The translations under genes and the position numbers were made by a program. A stretch of 46,891 nt of DNA from Emticicia sp. Lineage in GTDB: Bacteria; Bacteroidota; Bacteroidia; Cytophagales; Spirosomataceae. The notes below the pieces were generated by a model, which was not told where the DNA came from, searched no databases, and saw only the letters and a list, made by a program, of their open reading frames with translations. Shown here one piece after another: positions 33,083 through 41,568 of the stretch. How positions within the stretch are numbered: position 1 is the first letter of the stretch; each line of letters begins with the position of its first letter. The stretch lies in the NCBI GenBank assembly GCA_017495105.1, contig JAFEIL010000003.1, positions 1-46,891 on the forward strand. The letters are read 5' to 3'.

Positions 33083-33120
33083 AAAAAGCCCAACTTTATG
33101 AAAGGAAAGTTGGGCTTTTT
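33083..33120. terminator. Bidirectional terminator between thioredoxin genes
   Basis: Perfect 15-base stem AAAAAGCCCAACTTT (33083-33097) and AAAGTTGGGCTTTTT (33106-33120) with an 8-base loop. It is placed to end the minus-strand thioredoxin gene and any plus-strand read-through. Confidence 0.93.
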
Positions 33121-33137
33121 CTTTTTGTCACAATCTA

Positions 33138-33695
33138 TCAAAGCTTAGGCAAGGCATTCTTGAAAACTTCTTTGTAGGTTCCTACTTTGTATTGCTCAAA
33201 AGGCTCATTTTTATTGTAATCTCCACCTAGATAAGTCACTATTTCATGAAATGCTTTAGCATTTAAGTATCCTGGCAAAGGCTGAATCATATTATACTGA
33301 GCATCTAAAAAAACGGTAGTCGGATAGCTCATTTTACCTTGTAAAAGAGCAACAGCTGCTTGATTTGCTCCACTATTGGCATCAAAAATGTATTTGGTGT
33401 TTCCGACAATTATATCCTGTTTAGCCTCAGCGTCGAGTTTCACCATGTAGAAATTCTTATTTAAATAATCAACCACTTCGGGGTTTGTATATGTTTCTCT
33501 ATCCATCACTTTACACCATCCACACCAAGCTGTATAGACATCTACGATTGTTTTACGAGGCTCTTTTTGGGTTCGGTTATATGCTTCTTGAATAGTAAGC
33601 CACTCAACTTCTTTTTTTGACGAAGCTGTTTTTTGTTGGGCAAAACTATTACCCGAAAAGCTAATTAATGCTATAAAAAGATATATTTTCTTCAT
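33138..33695 (-). CDS. Exported thioredoxin-fold protein, DUF255-like
   Basis: 185 residues from ATG 33695 (MKKIYLFIALISFSGNSFAQ), which is a complete signal peptide; the frame extends 33 bases further upstream without a better start. The active site is CGWC at residues 58 and 61 (VYTAWCGWCKVMDRETY), the variant common in DUF255/thioredoxin_7 proteins. The cis-Pro motif is GKMSYPTTVFLD. Likely a periplasmic thiol oxidoreductase. It faces the two plus-strand thioredoxin genes across a terminator, giving three thioredoxin-fold genes in under 3 kb. Confidence 0.88.
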   Translation of the reverse strand: MKKIYLFIALISFSGNSFAQQKTASSKKEVEWLTIQEAYNRTQKEPRKTIVDVYTAWCGWCKVMDRETYTNPEVVDYLNKNFYMVKLDAEAKQDIIVGNTKYIFDANSGANQAAVALLQGKMSYPTTVFLDAQYNMIQPLPGYLNAKAFHEIVTYLGGDYNKNEPFEQYKVGTYKEVFKNALPKL

Positions 33696-34024
33696 TTCTG
33701 TGATTTTTATCTTAAAACGATTTTGCATAAATGATTATTATAGAAGGTTTATAACAACACTAAATTGCAAAAACTATACCGAAAAATCAAAATTTTATTT
33801 GCGAATATCAATCGGATATTTAGCCGAAATTTTTTGTATAGGGGTTCAACATGGTTTTTAACTGGCAGATTATTCGCCATAGCGTAATTTCCTACTTGTC
33901 GACTAAATGGTTTTATTTATATTAAAAACAAATGACTAGTAGACGTTTTTTTTATGATAGATATCTGTATGTCAAAGGATAATAATTGAATTATAATGAT
34001 GGTTATCAATTACTTAAAATTCTA
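33696..34024. other. Intergenic gap without a gene
   Basis: About 330 AT-rich bases between the thioredoxin gene and the single-TM protein gene, both on the minus strand. On the minus strand TATAGTTTTTGC at about 33765-33776 could hold a -7 element for the thioredoxin gene, but no clear -33 partner is seen. No terminator hairpin was found after the downstream end. Confidence 0.5.
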
Positions 34025-34546
34025 TTAAAACATCTTTTGGGCTTCTTCTTTTAGTGCTTTTAGGGCTTCGTCGGTTAGTTGTTTGTTTGCACTGATTACC
34101 TTTTCAAATATTTTTTTTGAGAGATTAATTGAAGTTGAATCGGGCGAAATTTCGGAGGCTGATATATTTATCAAAGTCACGACATCATTCATAGCAGTAC
34201 GAGTCTTTTCCCAAGTTTCGTGCGAAATATACACCTGCTGAGCAAGGTTATGATTAAATTCTTCTCTGATTTCTTGTAACAAAACTCGCTGATAATCAAT
34301 GGCTTGTATGTCAGGGCTACCGAGTCTGATAAGTAAGTTAGCGGGTGTAATTCGCTCCAAAAAAAGTGTCATACGCTCATAGGCTTGAAGACGAATAGGC
34401 ATGGTGATTTCGATAGTTTTTACTTTGATATCCAATTCTTTCTGCTCGAATTGTTTTTGTAGGAAGGTCTGAATCGTAAGGTACATTCCGTAAAGAACGG
34501 CCGCCGCAGGAATCAATATTTTGAGTAATTCGATGATAGATTGCAT
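34025..34546 (-). CDS. Single-pass membrane protein of unknown function
   Basis: 173 residues. A short N-terminus is followed by one membrane helix at about 7-28 (LLKILIPAAAVLYGMYLTIQ). The rest is a soluble, strongly helical domain that starts FLQKQFEQKELDIKVKTIEI and contains PIRLQAYERMTLFLERITPA and REEFNHNLAQQVYISHETWE. Similar proteins are widespread single genes in Bacteroidota with no known role. The orientation is probably N-out with the helical part in the cytoplasm. No enzymatic motif is visible. It is divergent from the IscA-like gene. Confidence 0.8.
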   Translation of the reverse strand: MQSIIELLKILIPAAAVLYGMYLTIQTFLQKQFEQKELDIKVKTIEITMPIRLQAYERMTLFLERITPANLLIRLGSPDIQAIDYQRVLLQEIREEFNHNLAQQVYISHETWEKTRTAMNDVVTLINISASEISPDSTSINLSKKIFEKVISANKQLTDEALKALKEEAQKMF

Positions 34547-34635
34547 TATTTTTATTTTTATTCCTCACAAAAGTAAGATAAGCAAATGGTGCTTCAAAAT
34601 CTTTCTTAAATAATCGGGTATCTCAACGTGAACCG

Positions 34636-34668
34636 TTTGTAAAATCGCTTAAATCGTGTCTATATTTG
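34636..34668 (+). promoter_or_regulatory. Promoter of the IscA-like gene, possibly giving a leaderless mRNA
   Basis: TTTG (34636-34639) and TATATTTG (34661-34668) are 21 bases apart, a full Bacteroidota consensus. The ATG is at 34673, only four bases past the -7 element, so transcription would begin at or just inside the start codon. Confidence 0.65.
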
Positions 34669-34672
34669 CATC

Positions 34673-34954
34673 ATGGTAACTTTTTCGGTAATAGCACGCA
34701 AAGAAATATTGAAAAGTCTAAATTCTTCACAAATTCCCGAAGGCTACGCTTTAAGGGTAGGTTTGAAGGGTGGAGCTTGCTCGGCAACTTATCTTTTGGG
34801 GCTTGATAAAGTAGCCGAAAACGATGAACTCTACGAGGTAGAGGGAGTCAAGGTGCTGATAGATAAGCGACATTTAATGTATTTAATTGGAGTAAGAATT
34901 GATTATGTCGAAACCGAATCAGGAATGGGTTTTACAATTGAAAAAGATAATTAG
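34673..34954 (+). CDS. IscA/HesB-like protein lacking the C-terminal cysteines
   Basis: 93 residues with the A-type Fe-S carrier fold: FSVIARKEILKSLNSSQIPE, ALRVGLKGGACSATYLLGLD, VKVLIDKRHLMYLIGVRIDY and a truncated C-terminus ESGMGFTIEKDN. IscA proteins bind iron or clusters through one Cys in the GG-C-SG loop and a C-terminal Cys-Gly-Cys pair. Here only Cys in GGACSA is present and the CGC motif is missing, so classical cluster transfer is doubtful. Such degenerate HesB-like proteins occur in Bacteroidota. The promoter sits almost on the start codon. The next gene, the large kinase, lies 134 bases downstream. Confidence 0.83.
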   Translation: MVTFSVIARKEILKSLNSSQIPEGYALRVGLKGGACSATYLLGLDKVAENDELYEVEGVKVLIDKRHLMYLIGVRIDYVETESGMGFTIEKDN

Positions 34955-35088
34955 GTATTCTACAAACAATATCAGACCGCCGTTCTGATTGGTGGTCAAT
35001 AAAGGTTTTTCTTTTTGTAGGAATGCCACCAATTACAAATTAATGACTCCTAAATACCTATGGTCAATTGTCTTTGGCATGGTTTTCG

Positions 35089-38000
35089 ATGATTGGATAT
35101 GGTAATATTTTATCAAAAAAAGCATTGGAATTTCTTAAAAAACATATTTTCCTAATTCTTTCGGTAGTTTTATTTGGAGTTGCGGCATTAAATTTTTTCA
35201 TTTTTGAGAAAGACGCACCAGGTGCTTCAGAGCAACATTACATCTCTTCGATAAGAAGTAGGGTGAAATCGACAATACTCGTCTCGAAAAATGAAATAGT
35301 AAATGTAGCTACGAGGTATCAAAAATCTTCGGGAAATACCTTTTTGAACTTCGAGACTCATACTGTTTATCCATATTTTGTTTTTCGTAATGGGCAGTTA
35401 ATTTATTGGTCTGACCACCGATATGTGCCTGATTATCAGCAGCTCACGAAGGAAGAGCAAGCCAGTTTGTTGTGTGATGCTAACGGTAAGTACATTACTA
35501 ATTCAGTAGCGTTTAATTATAGAGGAGCTAAAGTTGAAATCTTCTCTTTGATAAATCTTTATCGAAAGTTTCGGAATGAAAATGACTATCTCAAAAATGG
35601 CTACAATCATGAGATTTTCATAACTGAGCCAAAGGGAATTACTAATCAGCCAAATAATAAAAGTCTTTATAATATCAACGACGAAAATGGTAAATATTTG
35701 TTTACTATTATTCCACCACAAATCGAAAAAATAAATTCGCCGAATATCCCAACCAACACACTTTTTTTGTTGGCACTCAGTATTCTCCTTTTTGGCGTCT
35801 ATATCATTATTTGGATTTCTAGATTACGCAAAAAACACCAATTTGGCCGAGCATTTATTTTGTTGATGTTCTATCTATTTTTTGTGCGTCTGATAATGCT
35901 CGCCAATAGTATTCCGTTTATTTTCTATGAGTCAAGCTTGTTTAATCCTAAGTTTTTGACCGTCAGTGAGTTAGCTCCATCTTTAGGCGATGTGCTACTC
36001 AATGCAATCGTGATATTTATATTAGTAGTTTATTTGGTACAGAGTTTTTATCGCTCAACACTCTACTATAAATTATTCAAAGTTTCGAAAGTTTTTCAGA
36101 ATATACTTTCAGTAACTTTGGTAGTAATTGCCATTTTGCACACATTTATTTCTTATAGAAACCTTTGCAATATTTACGAAAAATCGCAATTTAGCCTTGA
36201 CCTTTCACTGAGTATTTCGTTTTCTACTCTGAAAATTGCCACTTTATCGTTTTACTTGCTTTTATCGGGGATTTTCTTTTTGGTTCTGCACTTAACAAGT
36301 AGTTTATTTTTAAGGATAAATAAAAAGACAAAAAATGGTATATTAAATTGGTTATTAGGGTTGGTAATCGGCTCAATAATTATCACGTTTTTAGATCAAT
36401 TTAGATGGATTTATATACTAACAGGTATGTATTTCTTAATGGTATATCACTTTAAATACCCGCGTTTTTTGTATAGTTTTAAGTACAAAACCACGATTTA
36501 TTTCTTTACTGGTGCTTTTGTATTTGCCTTGATTGCGATGTATGTGATTAGAGCAGAAGAGCAGAAGAAAGACTATTTTGACAAGCAGAATTTTGGACAA
36601 AAATATTTGGCCGAGAATGATTTATTGGGAGAAGGTTTACTTACAAGAGTAGTTCAGACCATTGAGCAGGATACGGCAATTCGACAAGCCGTTAATCGTC
36701 AAACACTAGCACGTGAGCAAACGCAACAACTTATAAAGAGTAAACACCTTGATTTATATTTTGACCGATATGATACAGAAGTTCTGGCGTTTGACAGTTA
36801 TGGCAACTCACTAGATATAACGGAAGGATCAAAGAATCTTTTTTTTTATGAAGAAACTTTCAAGCAACCAGCTTATAAGACAGCTAATCCTTCAGTATTT
36901 TTTATTAATGATGTTGGAAATAATTTTATTAAGCAATACTTGGCTTTTATTCCGATTCAAGAAAATTTGAGTTTGGTTGGCTATGTCGTGCTTGATTTGA
37001 AACTTCGTGACGAGTTTGCTCAAAGTGTTTATCCTGAATTGTTATTAGATAAAAAATTTACGCAAACTCCCGATACCAAGAATTATAGTTATGCCATTTA
37101 TGATAAAGCTAATCGCTTGATATTCAGTTCAGGAAGTTATAACTATGTAAGAAAATTACCTGTAAGCGTATTATTAGATTCAATGCTCTATGAAAAAGGC
37201 ATTGAATTAAATGACTTTACACACGTAGGGAAAATTGGACAAAATGGGCGAAAAATTGTGATTTCGGCAAAATATCAAGCATGGCGTAATCTATTTTCTA
37301 ATTTCTCATTTTTATTTTTACTTGCGGTACTTTTCATCATTATTGTAATGATTTTGTATGCGATTCGCTACGGTTTGAAAAACCTAAACGTCAATTTCGC
37401 TACCAAAATTCAACTTTATATCAATGCTGCATTTTTGCTGCCTCTGTTGTTGGTAATTATCATTACGTTGAGCGTTATCGACTCTACATTTATTAGTAAT
37501 CAAGAAAAAGGCTACCTTGATAATACCAAAAATATCACTTCCACGGTTCAGCTTCAACTCGAAAACTTCATTCAGAAACGTATGAGTAGGGCATTCTTGG
37601 AGCAAGAAATCAATGATTTGGCTCGTGATACAAAACTGGATATAAATTTTTATAACCTTGATGGAAAGCTTGACTTGACAACTCGACCACTGGTGTATGA
37701 ATACGGTTTGCTTTCAAACTTTATCAATCCTGCGGCCTATCGTCGAATCATTGAAGAGAAAGAAAACGAGGTTTTATTGCCCGAATCTTTGGGTAGCTTG
37801 AATTATAAAACTGCTTATATGAGTATCAAAGGGCATGATAGCAAGCCTATTGGAGTTATCGGAATTCCTTTTTTCGATGCTAAACCATCGCTTGATCGCC
37901 AAGTAACCGACGTTGTTGCTTCTATTTTGAGTGTTTTTGCTTGGTTATTCCTGATTTTATTGATTCTATCATATTTTGCATCTAATATCCTCACGAATCC

Positions 38001-38838
38001 ACTTCGTTTGGTTGCTCAAAAATTAAAGAAAACCAATTTGGATAAACTGAACGAACGCTTAGAGTGGAATTCAGACGATGAAATTGGTATTTTGATGCGA
38101 GAGTATAATAAAATGTTGAAAAAGCTCGAAGAAAGTAAAGTGGCGTTGTCTATGAGTGAAAAACAAACGGCATGGCGAGAAATGGCTAAGCAAGTGGCTC
38201 ATGAAATCAAAAATCCATTGACACCAATGAAACTTTCGATTCAGCAATTACAACGCACAATTGTGGTTGATAATCCGAAAACTAAAGAACGCATTGCTCG
38301 TGCCTTAAACTCATTGACCGAACAAATTGATAATATCAGCGAAATTGCTAATTCATTCTCGGAATTTGCCAAAATGCCTGTGCCACGCAATGAGGTTTTC
38401 GACCTTGTGCCTTTAATTCAGAAATCAGCTGATTTATATGCGGAAGACGAAAGAATTTCACTAAATGCCTATATAAAAGAAAAAGAAGCATGGGTTGTGG
38501 GTGACCGCCAATTTGTGAGTCGGGTAATTACGAACTTAATTATCAACGGAATACAGTCTGTTCCTATAGAAAAACGTGCTATTATTAATCTTCGATTGTA
38601 TCGTAACGAAGATGATAATATTGCTATTATCGAAATCCAAGATAATGGTTCAGGGATTCCAGAAAATATTCGTCAACGTGTATTTATTCCAAATTTTACA
38701 ACCAAAGTTGGAGGCTCAGGACTCGGGTTGGCAATGGCTCGTAGGGGTGTGGAACATGCAGGAGGAAATATTTGGTTTGAAACTGAAACCGACCGAGGGA
38801 CGACTTTCTTCATAGACTTACCACTAGCGTTAAAATAG
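35089..38838 (+). CDS. Large NtrY-like sensor histidine kinase
   Basis: 1249 residues from ATG 35089 (MIGYGNILSKKALEFLKKHI); a TTG 21 bases upstream is also open. The order is: membrane helix 1 (about 20-38), a 190-residue extracytoplasmic domain, six to seven membrane helices (about 225-490), a second large extracytoplasmic region, another helix pair near 740 and 785, a third sensor segment, a helix at about 955-975, HAMP (NILTNPLRLVAQKLKKTNLD), the DHp domain with phospho-His near residue 1038 (QVAHEIKNPLTPMKLSIQQL), and the ATPase domain (NLIINGIQSVP, DNGSGIPENIRQ, GGSGLGLAMARRGVEHAGG). No response regulator is adjacent, so it is an orphan. The signal is unknown; NtrY-type kinases usually act with NtrX and sigma-54. 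Confidence 0.9.
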   Translation: MIGYGNILSKKALEFLKKHIFLILSVVLFGVAALNFFIFEKDAPGASEQHYISSIRSRVKSTILVSKNEIVNVATRYQKSSGNTFLNFETHTVYPYFVFRNGQLIYWSDHRYVPDYQQLTKEEQASLLCDANGKYITNSVAFNYRGAKVEIFSLINLYRKFRNENDYLKNGYNHEIFITEPKGITNQPNNKSLYNINDENGKYLFTIIPPQIEKINSPNIPTNTLFLLALSILLFGVYIIIWISRLRKKHQFGRAFILLMFYLFFVRLIMLANSIPFIFYESSLFNPKFLTVSELAPSLGDVLLNAIVIFILVVYLVQSFYRSTLYYKLFKVSKVFQNILSVTLVVIAILHTFISYRNLCNIYEKSQFSLDLSLSISFSTLKIATLSFYLLLSGIFFLVLHLTSSLFLRINKKTKNGILNWLLGLVIGSIIITFLDQFRWIYILTGMYFLMVYHFKYPRFLYSFKYKTTIYFFTGAFVFALIAMYVIRAEEQKKDYFDKQNFGQKYLAENDLLGEGLLTRVVQTIEQDTAIRQAVNRQTLAREQTQQLIKSKHLDLYFDRYDTEVLAFDSYGNSLDITEGSKNLFFYEETFKQPAYKTANPSVFFINDVGNNFIKQYLAFIPIQENLSLVGYVVLDLKLRDEFAQSVYPELLLDKKFTQTPDTKNYSYAIYDKANRLIFSSGSYNYVRKLPVSVLLDSMLYEKGIELNDFTHVGKIGQNGRKIVISAKYQAWRNLFSNFSFLFLLAVLFIIIVMILYAIRYGLKNLNVNFATKIQLYINAAFLLPLLLVIIITLSVIDSTFISNQEKGYLDNTKNITSTVQLQLENFIQKRMSRAFLEQEINDLARDTKLDINFYNLDGKLDLTTRPLVYEYGLLSNFINPAAYRRIIEEKENEVLLPESLGSLNYKTAYMSIKGHDSKPIGVIGIPFFDAKPSLDRQVTDVVASILSVFAWLFLILLILSYFASNILTNPLRLVAQKLKKTNLDKLNERLEWNSDDEIGILMREYNKMLKKLEESKVALSMSEKQTAWREMAKQVAHEIKNPLTPMKLSIQQLQRTIVVDNPKTKERIARALNSLTEQIDNISEIANSFSEFAKMPVPRNEVFDLVPLIQKSADLYAEDERISLNAYIKEKEAWVVGDRQFVSRVITNLIINGIQSVPIEKRAIINLRLYRNEDDNIAIIEIQDNGSGIPENIRQRVFIPNFTTKVGGSGLGLAMARRGVEHAGGNIWFETETDRGTTFFIDLPLALK

Positions 38839-38913
38839 TGTCTTTTTAAGTGAAACTTAGAACTCTTTATTATCTTGTTAGACCTCCGACGGGGTAGCAA
38901 AAAAATTCTTATC

Positions 38914-38932
38914 TTGCACAAAAAATGTGCAA
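38914..38932 (+). promoter_or_regulatory. Hairpin directly before the pnuC start codon
   Basis: TTGCACA (38914-38920) and TGTGCAA (38926-38932) form a perfect 7-base stem with loop AAAAA. The ATG at 38933 follows with no gap, so the hairpin would cover the ribosome landing site. It could be a translational control element or an operator. Confidence 0.5.
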
Positions 38933-39586
38933 ATGTACTTCTTCGATATTAAAAACATACTTTTTGAGTTTTTAGGCGTAAAGATGAGTCACCTCGAATT
39001 TTACGCAACAATTACTGGTTTGGTGGCAGTTATTCTGTCAGTACGTGAAAATGTGTGGAGTTGGGTGCTGGGCTTACTAAATGTTGTATTGGCATTTATG
39101 ATGTTTTATCAGATTCAACTTTACCCTGATATGTTTTTGCAGATATTCTTTTTTATCACAAATATCATCGGTTTTTGGCAATGGAAGTTTCCGAAAGAAC
39201 AGGAGGCTAACATCAAAAATGAGTTGAAAATCAGTCAATTATCTTTGGAACAGTTTACTATTTATTCGTTAACGGGTATAGTGTGTACTTTTCTACTCGG
39301 TACGTTTGCCAAGAATCTGAGCGAGTTGATTCCGCAACTTTTCAGCAAGCCAAGTGCATTTCCGTACATGGATTCGTTCACGACTGTCATGAGCATTTTT
39401 GCTACATTTTTACTAATCAGAAAAAAAGTAGAAGCATGGTGGATGTGGCTTGCAATTGACATTATTAGTACTTATATGTATTTTGTGAAAGAAGTTAAAT
39501 TATACTCGTTGTTATATGCAGTTTTTTGTATAATAGCACTTATCGGAGCAATTAATTGGACTAAAGGGTATAGAAAATCTATGTAA
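38933..39586 (+). CDS. pnuC: Nicotinamide riboside/mononucleotide transporter PnuC
   Basis: 217 residues from ATG 38933 (MYFFDIKNILFEFLGVKMSH); a GTG six bases earlier is also in frame. Seven or so membrane helices. Family motifs are ISTYMYFVKEVKLYSLLYAV, VLGLLNVVLAFMMFYQIQLY, DMFLQIFFFITNIIGFWQWK and the Trp-rich WWMWLAIDIISTY. PnuC carries nicotinamide riboside by facilitated diffusion, driven by phosphorylation inside the cell. In many Bacteroidota pnuC is paired with a kinase (nadR) or a TonB receptor; none is present here. A hairpin touches the start codon. Confidence 0.93.
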   Translation: MYFFDIKNILFEFLGVKMSHLEFYATITGLVAVILSVRENVWSWVLGLLNVVLAFMMFYQIQLYPDMFLQIFFFITNIIGFWQWKFPKEQEANIKNELKISQLSLEQFTIYSLTGIVCTFLLGTFAKNLSELIPQLFSKPSAFPYMDSFTTVMSIFATFLLIRKKVEAWWMWLAIDIISTYMYFVKEVKLYSLLYAVFCIIALIGAINWTKGYRKSM

Positions 39587-39724
39587 GCTTAACAGGCAAG
39601 TACAGGATAGTTATATGGTTTTTTTGAGAGAAAATTGCTTCTGTTTTAAAATAGCATTCAGTGAAACATCGCAGTAAATTTATTATTCAACATCGCACGG
39701 GCGACCCCGTTATCATTAATTAAG

Positions 39725-41002
39725 ATGCTCAATAACGATATTATTCAACAACAAAACGAAAAATTACAAGCTGACCATCAGTTTAGATTGACATATTTAG
39801 CCGAACTTCTCGACCGTAAAGGTATTGATATTCAGACTATTATTGATAAAATTAAGGCTTTTCAAGTAGCTATTCCGAGTTGGGCTTTAGGTACTGGTGG
39901 AACTCGATTCGGACGTTTTCCGAATGGTGGTGAGCCAAGAAATTTGGAAGAAAAAATTGAAGATGTGGGTTTGATTCACCAATTAAATCGCTCATCAAAC
40001 TCGATTTCGTTGCACATTCCATGGGATATCCCTTCTGATGCTAATGCCATCAAACAATTACTGAAAGCCAATGATTTGACAATTGATTCAGTAAATTCTA
40101 ATACTTTCCAAGACCAGAAAGACCAAGCTTATTCGTATAAATTTGGCTCACTTTCGCATACAAAAAGCGAAGTACGTGACTTGGCGATTCAGCACAATAT
40201 TCAGTGTGTAGAATACGGTAAAATGCTTGATTCTAAGGTACTTACAGTTTGGTTGGCTGATGGCTCAAACTTCCCTGGGCAATCGCACATGAGAAGTGCG
40301 TATCAACGTACAAGCGATTCATTATCAAGTATTTACAAATCAATGCCTGATGATTGGACGATGTTGATAGAATACAAGCCATACGAACCACATTTCTACT
40401 CGATGGTTATTCCTGATTGGGGAACTTCTTATTCGCTTTGCCAAGCGGTGGGAAAAAATGCCCAAGTTTTGGTTGATTTAGGACACCATTTGCCAAACAC
40501 AAACATCGAACAAATTGTTGGACGATTAATGCACTTCGGTCGCCTCGGTGGTTTTCACTTTAATGGCTCAATGTACGGCGATGATGATTTGACAACGGGA
40601 AGTATCAAACCATACCAATTTTTCTTGATATTCAATGAATTGGTTGATGGAATGCAGGACGCAAGTATAAAAAATCCGCCGTTGGCTTGGATGATTGATG
40701 CGAGTCATAATACAAAAGACCCAATCGAAGATTTATTGCAATCTGTAAATGCGATTTTGACGACTTACGCAAAAGCACTTTTGGTCGATAGAGTAGCATT
40801 GGCTGATGCCCAAGAAAACAACGATGTATTGCGTGCCGAAGAGTTATTACGTGATACTTTCTTGACCGATGCAAGAGCATTAGTAGCAGAAGCAAGTCGC
40901 CAAGCAGGTGGAGCAATCGACCCAATTGCAACTTTCCGTGGAGCAAAAATAAGAAGCGGCTTGGTTGATAAAAGAGGGTTTGGTGTGGCTACGGGGTTGT
41001 AG
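39725..41002 (+). CDS. rhaI: L-rhamnose isomerase, RhaI type
   Basis: 425 residues. It is a TIM-barrel sugar isomerase of the Pseudomonas stutzeri RhaI type rather than the E. coli RhaA type. Hallmarks are IPSWALGTGGTRFGRFPNGG, NSISLHIPWDIPSDANAIKQ, metal-site segments MLIEYKPYEPHFYS and LVDLGHHLPNTNIEQIV, GFHFNGSMYGDDDLTTGSIK, and WMIDASHNTKDPIEDLL. It converts L-rhamnose to L-rhamnulose with Mn or other divalent ions. Usual partners (rhaB/rhaK, a bifunctional aldolase/dehydrogenase, transporter) are not adjacent, except that lactate-oxidising lut genes lie 560 bases downstream; rhamnose breakdown through lactaldehyde yields lactate, which may explain the proximity (inference). Confidence 0.9.
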   Translation: MLNNDIIQQQNEKLQADHQFRLTYLAELLDRKGIDIQTIIDKIKAFQVAIPSWALGTGGTRFGRFPNGGEPRNLEEKIEDVGLIHQLNRSSNSISLHIPWDIPSDANAIKQLLKANDLTIDSVNSNTFQDQKDQAYSYKFGSLSHTKSEVRDLAIQHNIQCVEYGKMLDSKVLTVWLADGSNFPGQSHMRSAYQRTSDSLSSIYKSMPDDWTMLIEYKPYEPHFYSMVIPDWGTSYSLCQAVGKNAQVLVDLGHHLPNTNIEQIVGRLMHFGRLGGFHFNGSMYGDDDLTTGSIKPYQFFLIFNELVDGMQDASIKNPPLAWMIDASHNTKDPIEDLLQSVNAILTTYAKALLVDRVALADAQENNDVLRAEELLRDTFLTDARALVAEASRQAGGAIDPIATFRGAKIRSGLVDKRGFGVATGL

Positions 41003-41037
41003 AGTAGATTCATTTTGGCACAAGAAAAAGAGTATAA

Positions 41038-41310
41038 ATGAGAGCTTTTCTTATAAATATCTTGATTGGCATAGTAGCAATTATTATTATTGCTTACTAC
41101 TCTTTGAGCTCGGATGGAGGAGATATTATCTATATTTTTCTCACAATTGTGTTTTTTTGTATTCACTTCTTATTTCTTATACTTTCTAAAAGTGTGAATG
41201 AAAAAAAGTGGGCTTTAATAGGCGTTTTGGTTTGTGTTTTTATTTCTTTCATAGCTTTTTATTGTATCAATGAAGAAAAGAAACGAATACAACCAAGTGT
41301 CACTTTGTAA
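41038..41310 (+). CDS. Small three-helix membrane protein
   Basis: 90 residues (MRAFLINILIGIVAIIIIAY, then DIIYIFLTIVFFCIHFLFLI and WALIGVLVCVFISFIAFYCI). Three predicted membrane helices joined by short loops, with a charged tail NEEKKRIQPSVTL. No motif links it to a known family. It starts 35 bases after rhaI on the same strand, so it may be read from the same transcript. A hairpin cluster separates it from lutA. The reading frame is plausible but rests only on hydrophobic pattern and position. Confidence 0.6.
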   Translation: MRAFLINILIGIVAIIIIAYYSLSSDGGDIIYIFLTIVFFCIHFLFLILSKSVNEKKWALIGVLVCVFISFIAFYCINEEKKRIQPSVTL

Positions 41311-41321
41311 TATGAACTTTA

Positions 41322-41514
41322 AACGCTGAAAGCGTTAAACTCGAATAGCCCCGATTGAAAAATCGGGGCTACGAAATGACATAGGAAAACCAACCCTTAA
41401 AGGGTTGAACAACATAAAAGTAAATTTAAGTTCAATCCTTTCAGGGTTAGTATTTTCTGACATATTTTCCTCGATTTTCAATCGGGGCTATTCATGTTGA
41501 ACACCGTTGGTGTT
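41322..41514. repeat. Hairpin cluster with inverted 21-base arms upstream of lutA
   Basis: In about 190 bases lie several perfect short hairpins of one style but different sequence: AACGCT-GAA-AGCGTT (41322-41336), AGCCCCGATT-GAAA-AATCGGGGCT (41347-41370), CAACCCTT-A-AAGGGTTG (41391-41407) and AACACC-GTT-GGTGTT (41500-41514), plus a degenerate TTCAATCCTTTCAGGGTT (about 41430). GAATAGCCCCGATTGAAAAA (from 41343) returns inverted as GATTTTCAATCGGGGCTATTC at 41473-41493, so the block is bounded by inverted copies. The last hairpin enters the unused upstream extension of the lutA frame. Confidence 0.75.
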
Positions 41515-41568
41515 TTTATTCGTGTGAAATTACCGAAACTAATATTCAGACCTTTAGAACTTAAAAAT

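Noticed and set aside
39625-39724. GC-rich words upstream of rhaI (CGGGCGACCCCGTTATCATTAA) resembling those before lutC (GAGCGACCGTCGTTATTAA) as a shared mobile repeat
   Set aside because: Similarity is limited to about 12 scattered bases; not enough to claim a repeat family without a genome search.
41494-41568. N-terminal extension of lutA
   Set aside because: It is encoded by the hairpin repeat block (AACACCGTTGGTGTT) and precedes the normal LutA start MKVALFIPCY.
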